Assembly (NCBI GenBank): GCA_020629375.1
Contig: JAHDDK010000011.1
Span: forward strand, 7,782-71,781
Direction of reading: 5' to 3'
DNA from: Acidimicrobiales bacterium
Lineage (GTDB): Bacteria; Actinomycetota; Acidimicrobiia; Acidimicrobiales; SHLQ01
DNA: 64,000 bases
Shown: positions 49,690 through 58,111 of the stretch, one piece after another
Numbering within the stretch: position 1 is the first letter of the stretch
Layout: each line of letters starts with the position of its first letter
Notes under the pieces: generated by a model
Databases searched by the model: none
Told to the model about the DNA's origin: nothing
Seen by the model: the letters and a program-made list of their open reading frames with translations, nothing else
Translations under genes and position numbers: made by a program

Positions 49690-51342
49690 CTACATCCGTG
49701 GAGCGATGCCGAGGTCCGAGTAGTTCTTCGCGGCGTACTGCTCCCGGAAGAGGTCGCGGAGGCGGCCGGCAGCGATGTCGTAGTCCTCGGGGTCGTCCCA
49801 GGTGTTGCGGGGGTCGAGGATCGTGTCGTCGACACCGTCGACGGCGACCGGAATGCGCAAGCCAAGTTGCGCCTGGGTGGTCGTGTCGATGCCGTCGAGG
49901 TCACCGTTGAGCGCCGCGTCGAGCAACGTGCGAGTGACCGCAAGCGACATTCGCTCGCCCTTGCCGTACGGACCACCGGTCCACCCGGTGTTGAGCAGTA
50001 TGCAACGGGTCTCATGATCGTCCATGCGCTTCGCAAGCAGTTCGGCGTACACGGACGGCTTCTGCGACATGAACGGGTCACCGAAGCACGCCGAGAACGC
50101 GGCTTGCGGCTCGGTCACCCCGACCTCGGTACCGGCGAGTTTGGACGTGAATCCCATCACGAAGTGGTACATGACCTCGTCGCGGTCAAGGATCGACACG
50201 GGTGGCAACACGCCGAACGCGTCGGCGGTGAGCAACACAATGGTCTCGGGGTGCGGCCCTTTGGCTCCTTCGGCGACACCGGGATTGCACGTGAGCGGGT
50301 AGGCAAAGCGGGTGTTTTCGGTGATCGAGCCGTCGGTCAGATCGAAATCCTGAGGGTCGGTCTCCTCGATTGGACGATCATGCACGGGCGGCACGTTCTC
50401 GATGAGCGTGCCCTTCATCGACATCGCCGCGGCGATGACCGGCTCGGCCTTCTTGTTGAGATCGATGAGCTTGGCGTAACAGCCGTCCTCGAAGTTGGAG
50501 ACGCCAGCGTCGGACCAGACATGCTCGTCGTCGCCGATGAGGAGGCGGTTGGGATCGGCCGACAGGGTCGTCTTGCCGGTACCCGAGAGGCCGAAGAGGA
50601 TGGCCGAGTCGCCGTCGGCGCCGACATTGGCCGAGCAGTGCATCGTGAGCTGCCCCTTGGCGGGAAGCACGTAGTTCATGACGGTGAACATCGTCTTCTT
50701 GTTGATGCCGCAGTAGTCGGCTGGGCCGATCACGAGCGCCACACGATTTGCGATGTCCATGATGACGGCCCGGTTGGACTTGGTGCCATCACGCTCGGGG
50801 TCAGCGACGAACGATGGGGCGTTGATGATTGTCCATCCCGCCTCGGCCCGATCGGAGTCGTCGCGAACGTTCTTCGGAAACATGATGTTGCAGAAATAGG
50901 CGTGTGTGGCGTATTCGCCCACGAAACGATACGGCTCGGAGAACTCGGGGTCCCATCCACAGAACACGTCGGTGACGTACAACGTCGCTTCCCGCTCGTT
51001 GAGGTGGGCGACGACTCTCGGGAGCAGCGCATCGAACGCGGCGGGATCGAACTTCGCAAAGCCCGGCTTCCACCACACGGTGTCCTCGACCTCCGACCGC
51101 GCCACGGCAAACGTGTCACCTGTCGGTCGACCGGTGCATTCGGGGTCGGTGTAGTACACGAGCGGCCCGTCGACGCCGAGGGCGGTGGGGAAGGCCTTCT
51201 GCTCGTCGTTGGGCCCGTCGATCCGGACTCGCCCCCGATCGTTGGCGATCGCCGCATGAAACAGTTCGTCCTGACTGAGTCCGATGCGGAGCTTCGGCGT
51301 GGTGAGGCCGAACTGGGTGGCGAGCTGATCGACGACGGACAT
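49690..51342 (-). CDS. pckA: phosphoenolpyruvate carboxykinase (ATP)
   Basis: PckA interconverts oxaloacetate + ATP with PEP + ADP + CO2, linking the TCA cycle to gluconeogenesis. The 550-residue enzyme is the ATP type: kinase-1a loop GLSGTGKTTLSADPN, HCSANVG with a metal ligand, LIGDDEHVWSDAGVSNFEDG and ENTRFAYPL are present. The GTP type normally used by actinobacteria is unrelated. AGGAG lies seven bases before the ATG at 51342. A 7-bp inverted repeat near 51440 upstream may be an operator. Confidence 0.96.
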   Translation of the reverse strand: MSVVDQLATQFGLTTPKLRIGLSQDELFHAAIANDRGRVRIDGPNDEQKAFPTALGVDGPLVYYTDPECTGRPTGDTFAVARSEVEDTVWWKPGFAKFDPAAFDALLPRVVAHLNEREATLYVTDVFCGWDPEFSEPYRFVGEYATHAYFCNIMFPKNVRDDSDRAEAGWTIINAPSFVADPERDGTKSNRAVIMDIANRVALVIGPADYCGINKKTMFTVMNYVLPAKGQLTMHCSANVGADGDSAILFGLSGTGKTTLSADPNRLLIGDDEHVWSDAGVSNFEDGCYAKLIDLNKKAEPVIAAAMSMKGTLIENVPPVHDRPIEETDPQDFDLTDGSITENTRFAYPLTCNPGVAEGAKGPHPETIVLLTADAFGVLPPVSILDRDEVMYHFVMGFTSKLAGTEVGVTEPQAAFSACFGDPFMSQKPSVYAELLAKRMDDHETRCILLNTGWTGGPYGKGERMSLAVTRTLLDAALNGDLDGIDTTTQAQLGLRIPVAVDGVDDTILDPRNTWDDPEDYDIAAGRLRDLFREQYAAKNYSDLGIAPRM

Positions 51343-51421
51343 GGTGACTCCTGGGGTTCGGGCTCCCCAGCCATCGGTTCGCGACAAGGGGACGTTGAGA
51401 CTCTTACAAATCCAATCCATC

Positions 51422-51462
51422 CTGAACAGAGATGAATGACGACTTTCTCATCATTTGTTCAG
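51422..51462. promoter_or_regulatory. inverted repeat in the pckA / sigma-factor intergenic region
   Basis: CTGAACA (51422-51428) and TGTTCAG (51456-51462) are exact inverted copies with centres 34 bp apart, about three helical turns, in the 252-bp region between the divergent pckA and sigma-factor genes. It could be a bipartite operator for pckA. No consensus promoter boxes can be pointed to with confidence. Confidence 0.35.
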
Positions 51463-51594
51463 ATATCGCTCTCACTGGGAGCGATCACCACACGCATCGA
51501 TGAGACAGATTGCCCAAACAAGGCTTCTCGGCACCCGCAGATCCCTCTAGCATCGAGTGCATCCGTGGCGTCCACATCGGACGTATCACTGGAG

Positions 51595-52194
51595 ATGGCA
51601 CTCGTGGCGACATCGGACCTTCACAAGCCGGGATCGGCAAACGCAAACGACCCAACGGTCGTCGCGGTCGAACCAAGCGCGCTCGAAACCCGATTCACCA
51701 CCGGCTCCGACGCCGACCTGCGTGCGCTCTACGACGAGTACGGAACCTTCGTCTACTCGTTGTGCCGCCGCTCCGTCGACGACGCCGCCGCTGCCGACAT
51801 CACCCAAGAAGTGTTCATCGCCGCCTGGCGCAACCGAGGCGGCTACGACATCCGACGAGGCGGACTCGGTCCGTGGCTCGCGGGCATCACCCGAAACAAG
51901 ATCATCGATCACTATCGGGCGAACGCACGAGAAGACCGGCGCGTCGAACGGGTGAAGAACACGCCGACCCCGACATCCAGCGACCTCGAAGAAGTCTCGC
52001 TCCGCATGTTGCTCGTCGACGCCATCGACGAGCTTCCGGACCGAGCCCGCACCGTCATCTCCATGGCGTTCTTCGACGAGCTGACCCATGTCGAGATCGC
52101 GGCACAAACAGGAATACCGCTCGGAACGGTCAAGAGCGACATCCGTCGCGGCCTCGACCGTCTCCGGCACGGACTGGGGTACATCCATGGCTGA
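51595..52194 (+). CDS. ECF-type RNA polymerase sigma factor
   Basis: This extracytoplasmic-function sigma factor has region 2 at about 30-105 (LRALYDEYGTFVYSLCRRS, DITQEVFIAAWRNRGGYD, then GGLGPWLAGITRNKIIDHYR) and region 4 at about 140-195 (LPDRARTVISMAFFDELTHVEIA, GIPLGTVKSDIRRGLDRLR). It directs RNA polymerase to a small regulon, usually after release from its anti-sigma factor. The ATG at 51595 gives 199 residues; a GTG at 51604 has better spacing from the GGAG motif, and an ATG at 51436 is too far upstream. The next gene overlaps its end. Confidence 0.92.
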   Translation: MALVATSDLHKPGSANANDPTVVAVEPSALETRFTTGSDADLRALYDEYGTFVYSLCRRSVDDAAAADITQEVFIAAWRNRGGYDIRRGGLGPWLAGITRNKIIDHYRANAREDRRVERVKNTPTPTSSDLEEVSLRMLLVDAIDELPDRARTVISMAFFDELTHVEIAAQTGIPLGTVKSDIRRGLDRLRHGLGYIHG

Positions 52195-52897
52195 CACCGA
52201 ACTGGACCAATGGGTCCACCTGAGCAGAACGGTCACCGACGACGACCGCGAACGGGTCGCCCCTCCGGCCGACCTCTTCGCCAAGATCGAAGCTGCCGTC
52301 CGAGACGACGCACCGACGACGAATCGTGAGCCCGACGAGGCGCCAATCGCCACGTCGACATCACCCGAACCGGCGTTACACGTCGTCGAGGACGCGCCCT
52401 CTGCGTCGGCCGATCCGACCATCGTCGACCTCGAAACAGCACGAAGCCGCCGCGCCCCACAGGTCCGGCGCCGTGATCGTCGCCGACTGGCGATCGGCGG
52501 GCTCGCAGCAGCCCTGGCTGCAGTCATCGGGTTCACGATTATCGACACCGGCGAAACCAGCGACGTGTTCGTCGCCGAGGCGACGAACGACAGCCTCGAC
52601 GAGCCCTTTGACGGCATGGCCACCGCAACGGTCGACGGCGACGACACGCAACGACTCACGTTCGAATTCTCGGGTCCGCTGCCCGATAGCGACCCCATCG
52701 AGGTGTGGCTCATCCGGCCAGATCTGTCCGACATGGTGTCGCTCGGACTGGTCGACGATCCCAGTGCGCCCTTCCTGGTGCCCGCTGGCATCGACGTGAC
52801 CGAGTTCTCGATCGTCGACCTGTCGATCGAACCTGATGACGGCGATCCGACCCACAGCGGGCGAAGCATCCTCCGCGGAGCTCTGCGGTCGATCTGA
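52187..52897 (+). CDS. probable anti-sigma factor (RskA-like C-terminal domain)
   Basis: This 236-residue single-pass membrane protein has a cytoplasmic N-terminal region (about 1-100), a transmembrane helix (IGGLAAALAAVIGFTII, about 104-120) and an external beta-rich domain of the RskA type (DTQRLTFEFSGPLPDSDPI, then LIRPDLSDMVSLGLVDDPSAPF). It lacks the usual HxxxCxxC zinc site at the N-terminus. It starts inside the sigma gene (8-bp overlap), the normal pairing for an anti-sigma factor that holds the sigma factor at the membrane. Site-2 protease at 10.4 kb is a possible, unproven processor. Confidence 0.85.
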   Translation: MADTELDQWVHLSRTVTDDDRERVAPPADLFAKIEAAVRDDAPTTNREPDEAPIATSTSPEPALHVVEDAPSASADPTIVDLETARSRRAPQVRRRDRRRLAIGGLAAALAAVIGFTIIDTGETSDVFVAEATNDSLDEPFDGMATATVDGDDTQRLTFEFSGPLPDSDPIEVWLIRPDLSDMVSLGLVDDPSAPFLVPAGIDVTEFSIVDLSIEPDDGDPTHSGRSILRGALRSI

Positions 52898-52905
52898 TCT
52901 CGCCC

Positions 52906-53283
52906 TCAGCTGGGCAGCACCGGATCGAGAAATAGCCCTCGGATCCCGAGCCCCATGATGAAGAGCGATCCGAGTCCATGCAGCAGATAGCGATACTGGG
53001 CCAGGTGGCGGTAGGCGACGATCACGCCAACCGCGGCAAACGTCAGGAATCCATAGAACATGTGCGTGCCATCCGCCTCGACGTCGGAGATCGCCACGAC
53101 CAGGCCACCCGTCGCCGTAACCACGAAGACGGTTGCGTAGCCAACGTTCAGCATCGACCACATCGCGGCGACATCGAGCGACGTTCGGACATGCGCGGCG
53201 ACGGTCCACGTTCCGGCGACACCACAAACGACGATCATCGCCCACGATGACCATTCGTGCATCACACGCAAGACGTCGACCAT
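52906..53283 (-). CDS. hypothetical four-helix membrane protein (125 aa)
   Basis: No family is recognised. Four hydrophobic helices are visible (about 15-32 WAMIVVCGVAGTWTVAAHV; 44-62 LNVGYATVFVVTATGGLVV; 73-90 MFYGFLTFAAVGVIVAY; 99-118 LLHGLGSLFIMGLGIRGLF), with His residues at helix ends (HEWSSW, THMFYG, HLAQYRYLLHG). It is convergent with the anti-sigma gene, their stops 8 bp apart, and probably cotranscribed downstream of nothing known. Confidence 0.72.
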   Translation of the reverse strand: MVDVLRVMHEWSSWAMIVVCGVAGTWTVAAHVRTSLDVAAMWSMLNVGYATVFVVTATGGLVVAISDVEADGTHMFYGFLTFAAVGVIVAYRHLAQYRYLLHGLGSLFIMGLGIRGLFLDPVLPS

Positions 53284-53292
53284 GTCGTCAGT

Positions 53293-54438
53293 TCAGCGAA
53301 TAGCGCCCGAGTCGAAGAGTTCATCGATCTCGGCATCCGAGAAACCCGCGTCGGCCAGGACGTCTCGCGTGTTCGCACCCGCATGAGACGGCGGCGTCGG
53401 TCGATCGGACGGGGTGCGGGAGAATCGAGGCGCCGGCGCGGGCTGCACCACGTCGGCGACGGTCACGAAGGTCTCGCGAGCGACGTTGTGGGGGTGCAAC
53501 GCTGCCTCTTCGGGCTCGAGCACCGGAGCGAAACAGGCGTCCGAACCAACGAAGGCTTCTTCCCACTGGGCGCGGGTCTTGGTCCGCACCCGCTCCGCAA
53601 TCGTGGCCTTCGCCGCCGGCCATTGGGTGCGATCGTGTTGCGGAGGCAGGGTCGTCGGATCGATCTCGAGACGCTCCAACATCTCCTCGTAGAACTGCGG
53701 CTCGATACCGCCGAGTGCGACCCACTTGCCGTCCGCCGTCTCGTACACCTCGTAGAAGTGCGCTCCGGTGTCGAGCATGTTGCCGCCGCGCCCACCGGAC
53801 CACATCCCCATCGCCCGAAACGAGTACATCATCGCTGCCAACAGCGCAGAGCCGTCGACCATCGCGGCGTCGATCACCTGGCCGACGCCGGACTGACGCG
53901 CCTCGATCACCCCGGCGAGGACGCCCACCGCGAGCAGCATGCCACCACCGCCGAAATCCCCGACGAGATTGATCGGCGGAACGGGCGGCTGATCCGCCCG
54001 TCCGATCATCGAGAGCGTTCCGCTCAGTGCGACGTAGTTAATGTCGTGCCCGGCGCGTGCCGCCAAGGGCCCGTCCTGCCCCCAACCGGTCATTCGGCCG
54101 TAGACGAGTGCCGGATTGACTTCGTGGCACTCGGCTGGGCCGAGGCCAAGCCGTTCGGTGACCCCGGGACGGAACCCCTCGATCAGCGCGTCCGCCTCGC
54201 CGACCAATCGCAAAACGACCGCACGGCCGGCGTCCGTCTTGAGGTCGACCCCGATCGATCGTCGACTGCGATTGAGTACGTCCGCTGGCGGGGCCTCAGG
54301 ATCACCGCCCCGAACAGCACTCGCCCGGTCGACGCGGACGACATCAGCGCCGAGGTCGGCCAGGACCATCGCGCAGAACGGACTCGGCCCGATTCCCGCG
54401 AGCTCGACGACACGGACACCGGCGAGCGGGCCGCCCAT
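53293..54438 (-). CDS. alpha-methylacyl-CoA racemase (CaiB/BaiF family)
   Basis: This 381-residue CoA-transferase-fold enzyme resembles mycobacterial MCR/AMACR, which interconverts R and S 2-methylacyl-CoA in branched-chain and sterol side-chain breakdown. It opens GPLAGVRVVELAGIGPSPFC. The proposed racemase residues are His131 in AGHDINYVALSG, Asp161 in LVGDFGGGGM and a Glu in HFYEVYETADGKW (about 230). ATG 54438 overlaps the stop of the hydrolase gene by one base (TGATG), so the two are cotranslated; the extra frame to 54495 was rejected. Confidence 0.92.
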   Translation of the reverse strand: MGGPLAGVRVVELAGIGPSPFCAMVLADLGADVVRVDRASAVRGGDPEAPPADVLNRSRRSIGVDLKTDAGRAVVLRLVGEADALIEGFRPGVTERLGLGPAECHEVNPALVYGRMTGWGQDGPLAARAGHDINYVALSGTLSMIGRADQPPVPPINLVGDFGGGGMLLAVGVLAGVIEARQSGVGQVIDAAMVDGSALLAAMMYSFRAMGMWSGGRGGNMLDTGAHFYEVYETADGKWVALGGIEPQFYEEMLERLEIDPTTLPPQHDRTQWPAAKATIAERVRTKTRAQWEEAFVGSDACFAPVLEPEEAALHPHNVARETFVTVADVVQPAPAPRFSRTPSDRPTPPSHAGANTRDVLADAGFSDAEIDELFDSGAIR

Positions 54439-55280
54439 CAGCTCAGACCCGCTGACGCGGCGAGGCGAGTGACCTGTTCGACGATCATCGGCCATTCGGG
54501 AATCGGAATGTCGTGACCCATGGCCTCCACTTCCACATACGTGGACCCCTCGATCAGCGCTGCCGTATGGCGGCCCCCACTGACATCGATGAGCGAGTCC
54601 GCGTCACCATGCATGACGAGGCTCGGACACTGAATCGTCTTTACTTGCTCGTCGCGATTGCCGGCATTTCGGATCGCTTGGAGCTGCCGAAGGCCTCCCC
54701 CAGCCGGGGGTGAACGGTCCCAAGCGGCAGCGGCGACCGCACGCACGTCCTCTTCGGTCCAGGTCTCGTCGGTCCCCCAGATCCGCTTGCCGGCGAGCCA
54801 ACCATCGACGAACTCCTTTCGCGACGTTGCTTCGGGCGCCAAGATCGCGTCCCATGCCTCCTCCGACGGCTGACCGACGTCGGGATTGCCGGTCGATGAA
54901 GCGAACGACGTCATCGAGGCCACGACAGCAGGGTGTTCGGCCGCCAGTGTCTGCACAATCATTCCGCCCATCGAGATCCCGAACACATGCATCGGCACGC
55001 CACCCACGGCTTCACCCACCAGTCGCGCATCCATAGCCATATCGGACAGCGAGTAGGAGTCGTCTGCGTCGAGAATGGTCGACAAGCCACAATCGCGGTT
55101 GTCGTATCGAACGACGAGGAACCCCCGATCGACGAAAGCCTCACAGAATGGATCGGTCCACGATGTGAGCTGTGACGTGAGCCCATTGACGAGAAGCAGC
55201 GTCGGCCCATCGTCGGGGCCCATTACTTCGACGTGAAGCTCGACATCGCCATTGCGCACCACCTGCGCGGTGACATTCAT
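54438..55280 (-). CDS. alpha/beta-fold hydrolase
   Basis: This is a 280-residue alpha/beta hydrolase. The catalytic triad is visible: Ser103 in FGISMGGMIV, an Asp in HGDADSLIDV and a His in MGHDIPIPEW; oxyanion and core segments LLLVNGLTSQLTSW and VRYDNRDCGLS also fit. The substrate is unknown; it could be an ester or lactone in lipid or sterol breakdown, in line with the coupled racemase. The ATG at 55280 starts the family sequence; an upstream frame to 55622 reads as Arg-rich shadow. Confidence 0.9.
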   Translation of the reverse strand: MNVTAQVVRNGDVELHVEVMGPDDGPTLLLVNGLTSQLTSWTDPFCEAFVDRGFLVVRYDNRDCGLSTILDADDSYSLSDMAMDARLVGEAVGGVPMHVFGISMGGMIVQTLAAEHPAVVASMTSFASSTGNPDVGQPSEEAWDAILAPEATSRKEFVDGWLAGKRIWGTDETWTEEDVRAVAAAAWDRSPPAGGGLRQLQAIRNAGNRDEQVKTIQCPSLVMHGDADSLIDVSGGRHTAALIEGSTYVEVEAMGHDIPIPEWPMIVEQVTRLAASAGLS

Positions 55281-55377
55281 CCCCAGACCACCCTTCGAGA
55301 TTCGGGCCCCAAGTGTGGCCCATGTGGCGACCTCCGGACCGCACCGGACGGGTAGCTCCGGCCACCCGGTTCGATCA

Positions 55378-56019
55378 TCACATGCGGTCCAGTAGCTCGG
55401 CCTTCTTGATCTCGAACTCATCGTCGGTGATGGCTCCGCTCCGGCGGAGATCATCGAGCGCCGCGATCTGATCCGGAATCGAGCGAGCCTCCCGAGCGCC
55501 GGCACTAGCCATGCCGATGCGGTCGAGCCGCCGGTCCTCAAAACGATCTTTCTGGGCGTAGATCTCGGCTTGCACCTTGTTCGGCCGTCGAATGTTCTGG
55601 AAGGTCTGGCGGCCGCCTTCACCGGCGGATTCGATCCCCAAGTCCCCAGACCCTGCGAGGCGTTCCCAGCCGGACTGATTGAAGAACACCGTGTTGATAC
55701 GGTCCAGTGGGATCTCGATGCCCGCTTTGGACACGACGCCGCTTCGCGAAATGACTCGCTCGGTCGTCACGACGAACTCGGTCGTGTACCACCGTGCGTA
55801 CCGCAACGCGAACATGCCGAGGACACCGAGCACCAGTAAACCAACGAGAATCTGCAGGATGGTCCACCCCGTACCGTCTCCCGCTACCGACAGCAGCAGT
55901 ACACCGAGGAGGATGACGGAAGCGAGTGCTGCCGAGATCGGCGCCATCGTCCACCAGTGGGGGTGCATGTCGACGACGATCTCCTCGTCGTCACTCAACA
56001 GATCCGGCGGAAATCCCAT
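55378..56019 (-). CDS. membrane protein with PH-like (bPH2) and SHOCT domains
   Basis: This 213-residue protein has two transmembrane helices at about 25-47 and 52-74 (APISAALASVILLGVLLLS; ILQILVGLLVLGVLGMFAL). A bacterial PH-like domain follows (YTTEFVVTTERVISRSGVVS, PLDRINTVFFNQSGWERLAG, SGDLGIESAGEGG), and the C-terminal short SHOCT helix pair is in IPDQIAALDDLRRSGAITDDEFEIKKAELL. Such proteins are common in actinobacteria and thought to shape membrane or protein interactions; no enzyme activity is evident. It is divergent from the UvrD2-like gene with a 59-bp gap holding both promoters. Confidence 0.85.
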   Translation of the reverse strand: MGFPPDLLSDDEEIVVDMHPHWWTMAPISAALASVILLGVLLLSVAGDGTGWTILQILVGLLVLGVLGMFALRYARWYTTEFVVTTERVISRSGVVSKAGIEIPLDRINTVFFNQSGWERLAGSGDLGIESAGEGGRQTFQNIRRPNKVQAEIYAQKDRFEDRRLDRIGMASAGAREARSIPDQIAALDDLRRSGAITDDEFEIKKAELLDRM

Positions 56020-56078
56020 GACCCAACACTAGGTGCCGGCACGGCCCTGACACCGCAACGGGCCTATCGTGACCAGCG

Positions 56079-58100
56079 ATGGAAGGGGTCGCGCAGCAAC
56101 CGTCGGCGGGATTCGGCGAGCCCGAACGCCTCCTCGATGGACTCGACGACGCCCAGCGCAGCGCCGTGACCGTCGACGCCGATGTCCTCATCGTCGAAGC
56201 CGGTGCGGGAACCGGCAAGACGCGTGTGCTCACGCGACGTATCGCCTGGGGGGCGCACATCGACCGCTGGGACCCACGACGGGTCCTTGCCCTGACCTTC
56301 AGCCGCAAGGCTGCAGGAGAGCTCCGGAGTCGCCTCTGGGAGCTCGGTCTCCGAGACCACGTGACAGCCGGGACCTTTCATTCGATTGCGTTGTCGATCC
56401 TTCGTCAACACTGGGACAAGGCCGGAACCTCCCCGCCCGAACTCCTCACCCGAAAAGCACGGTTCGTCGCCGGACTCCTGCCGGGCCGACCGGACCGATC
56501 GCTGGTTCGATCCGCGACCGCGGAGATCGAGTGGGCCAGCGCACGCCGAATCGACGCCGCTCGCTACGCCGACGTTGCCGCGTCAGACGGCCGCCGACCA
56601 CGGCTCGACGTCCACGAGATGGCAACGCTCATCCAGCGCTACCACCACGAGAAGGAGAGGAGACGAGTCGTCGACTTCGACGACCTCCTGCTTCACTGCG
56701 CGCGCTTGTTGCAAAACGATCCGACCACAGCCGACGCCTTTCGATGGGCCCATCGCCACCTTTTCGTCGACGAGTTCCAGGACGTCAACCCGTTGCAGTA
56801 TGGGCTTCTTCGGCTGATGATCGGCGCCAAACCACAGCTCTGCGTCGTCGGAGATCCGAGGCAATCCATCTACGGGTGGAATGGAGCCGACCCGTCACTC
56901 CTGACCACGCTCGATGACCGATTTCCTGATGCCGAGCGACGATCGATCCTCCGCAACCACCGGTCGACACCGGAGATCTTGCGCGTCGCCAACGCACTCC
57001 TCCCCGACCACGCACCTCTGGAGGCAACGCGTCCGACCGGCCCCGACGTCACGATCTCGACTCATGTCGACGACGACGCCGAAGCGACCGCCATCGCTCG
57101 CGGCCTTCGACTCGGCCACCGAGGCACGCGACGGTGGTCATCGATGGCGGTGCTCGTGCGCACCAACGCACAGGTCCCCATTCTGGTCGAGGCGCTACAG
57201 AACCTCGGCGTTCCGACCATCGGACGTGGGAGCACGGCGCTCATCGAAGATCCGGCCGTGGTTGATGCGCTCGCCACATTCGCCGATGTCAACGTTCGCC
57301 TGCACGAGGCACTCGCCGAGATCTCGACCGCAGCAGGCGCTCACGACAACGATGTTGGCATCGATCACGAGACTGCCGACGATGCGGTGCTCGCCTTCGT
57401 TCGGCTCGGGCACGAGTATCTCCGGACGGCGCCCTCCGCATGGCTTGGCGACTTCGTGGATGATCTTCGCTCCGACCGCGATCGAGGGGTCGCACACTCG
57501 GCGGATGCCGTCGACGTGATGACGATGCACAGCTCCAAGGGCCTCGAATGGGAGACCGTGCACCTCGCAGGGATGGAGGACGGACTTGCCCCCCATCGTT
57601 CGGCGACCACGCCGGCCGCCGCCGACGAAGAGCAACGCCTCGTTTACGTCGGGGTCACCCGGGCGCGACGGGAGCTTCATCTGCACTGGGCGAAGACGCG
57701 TCAGGTCGGAACCTCGGTAGTCGAACGGAAGCCGAGCCCGTACCTCGACCGGATCGGTGCCGTTGCGGCGAGCATGGCGCCACAGGTCACCCGCAGACGC
57801 AACGCGGTGCAGGCCGCAGCGGTGCTCGACTCGGTGCGTTCGACGGACGGTGGCGGCCGAGAGTCCGATACGGGCACCGGGCTCACCGAGGCCCTTCACG
57901 AGTGGCGGAAGAGACGGGCCCGGGCGAACGGTGTCGCGCCGACGCACGTCCTGAGCGACGATGCCATCGCCGAAATCGCCGAGGTCCGCCCCCAGACGGA
58001 GGCGGACCTCATTGCACTGTCAGAAGTGGGACCGATTCGAGCACCGACGCTTGCTGACGCGGTGCTGAAAATCGTCGATCAGTACCGTCCAGCGGATTGA
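56079..58100 (+). CDS. uvrD2: UvrD/Rep-family DNA helicase with C-terminal HRDC domain (UvrD2-like)
   Basis: This 673-residue superfamily 1A helicase has Walker A EAGAGTGKTRVLTRRI (about 40-55), Walker B HLFVDEFQDVNPLQYGLL, GDPRQSIYGWNGAD, RNHRSTPEIL, MTMHSSKGLEWETVHLAG and YVGVTRARRELHLHW, followed by an HRDC domain at about 605-673 (LHEWRKRRARANGVAPTHVL, AEVRPQTEADLIALSEVG). The HRDC domain and the lack of a UvrD C-terminal extension match mycobacterial UvrD2. The usual tetracysteine linker of UvrD2 is not seen. It is the only plus-strand gene of its size in this part. Confidence 0.93.
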   Translation: MEGVAQQPSAGFGEPERLLDGLDDAQRSAVTVDADVLIVEAGAGTGKTRVLTRRIAWGAHIDRWDPRRVLALTFSRKAAGELRSRLWELGLRDHVTAGTFHSIALSILRQHWDKAGTSPPELLTRKARFVAGLLPGRPDRSLVRSATAEIEWASARRIDAARYADVAASDGRRPRLDVHEMATLIQRYHHEKERRRVVDFDDLLLHCARLLQNDPTTADAFRWAHRHLFVDEFQDVNPLQYGLLRLMIGAKPQLCVVGDPRQSIYGWNGADPSLLTTLDDRFPDAERRSILRNHRSTPEILRVANALLPDHAPLEATRPTGPDVTISTHVDDDAEATAIARGLRLGHRGTRRWSSMAVLVRTNAQVPILVEALQNLGVPTIGRGSTALIEDPAVVDALATFADVNVRLHEALAEISTAAGAHDNDVGIDHETADDAVLAFVRLGHEYLRTAPSAWLGDFVDDLRSDRDRGVAHSADAVDVMTMHSSKGLEWETVHLAGMEDGLAPHRSATTPAAADEEQRLVYVGVTRARRELHLHWAKTRQVGTSVVERKPSPYLDRIGAVAASMAPQVTRRRNAVQAAAVLDSVRSTDGGGRESDTGTGLTEALHEWRKRRARANGVAPTHVLSDDAIAEIAEVRPQTEADLIALSEVGPIRAPTLADAVLKIVDQYRPAD

Positions 58101-58111
58101 CGAAAGGCCAA

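Noticed and set aside
50000..50081. Longer start for the cold-shock-like mini-protein within pckA
   Set aside because: The extra residues are an out-of-frame read of pckA with shadow composition.
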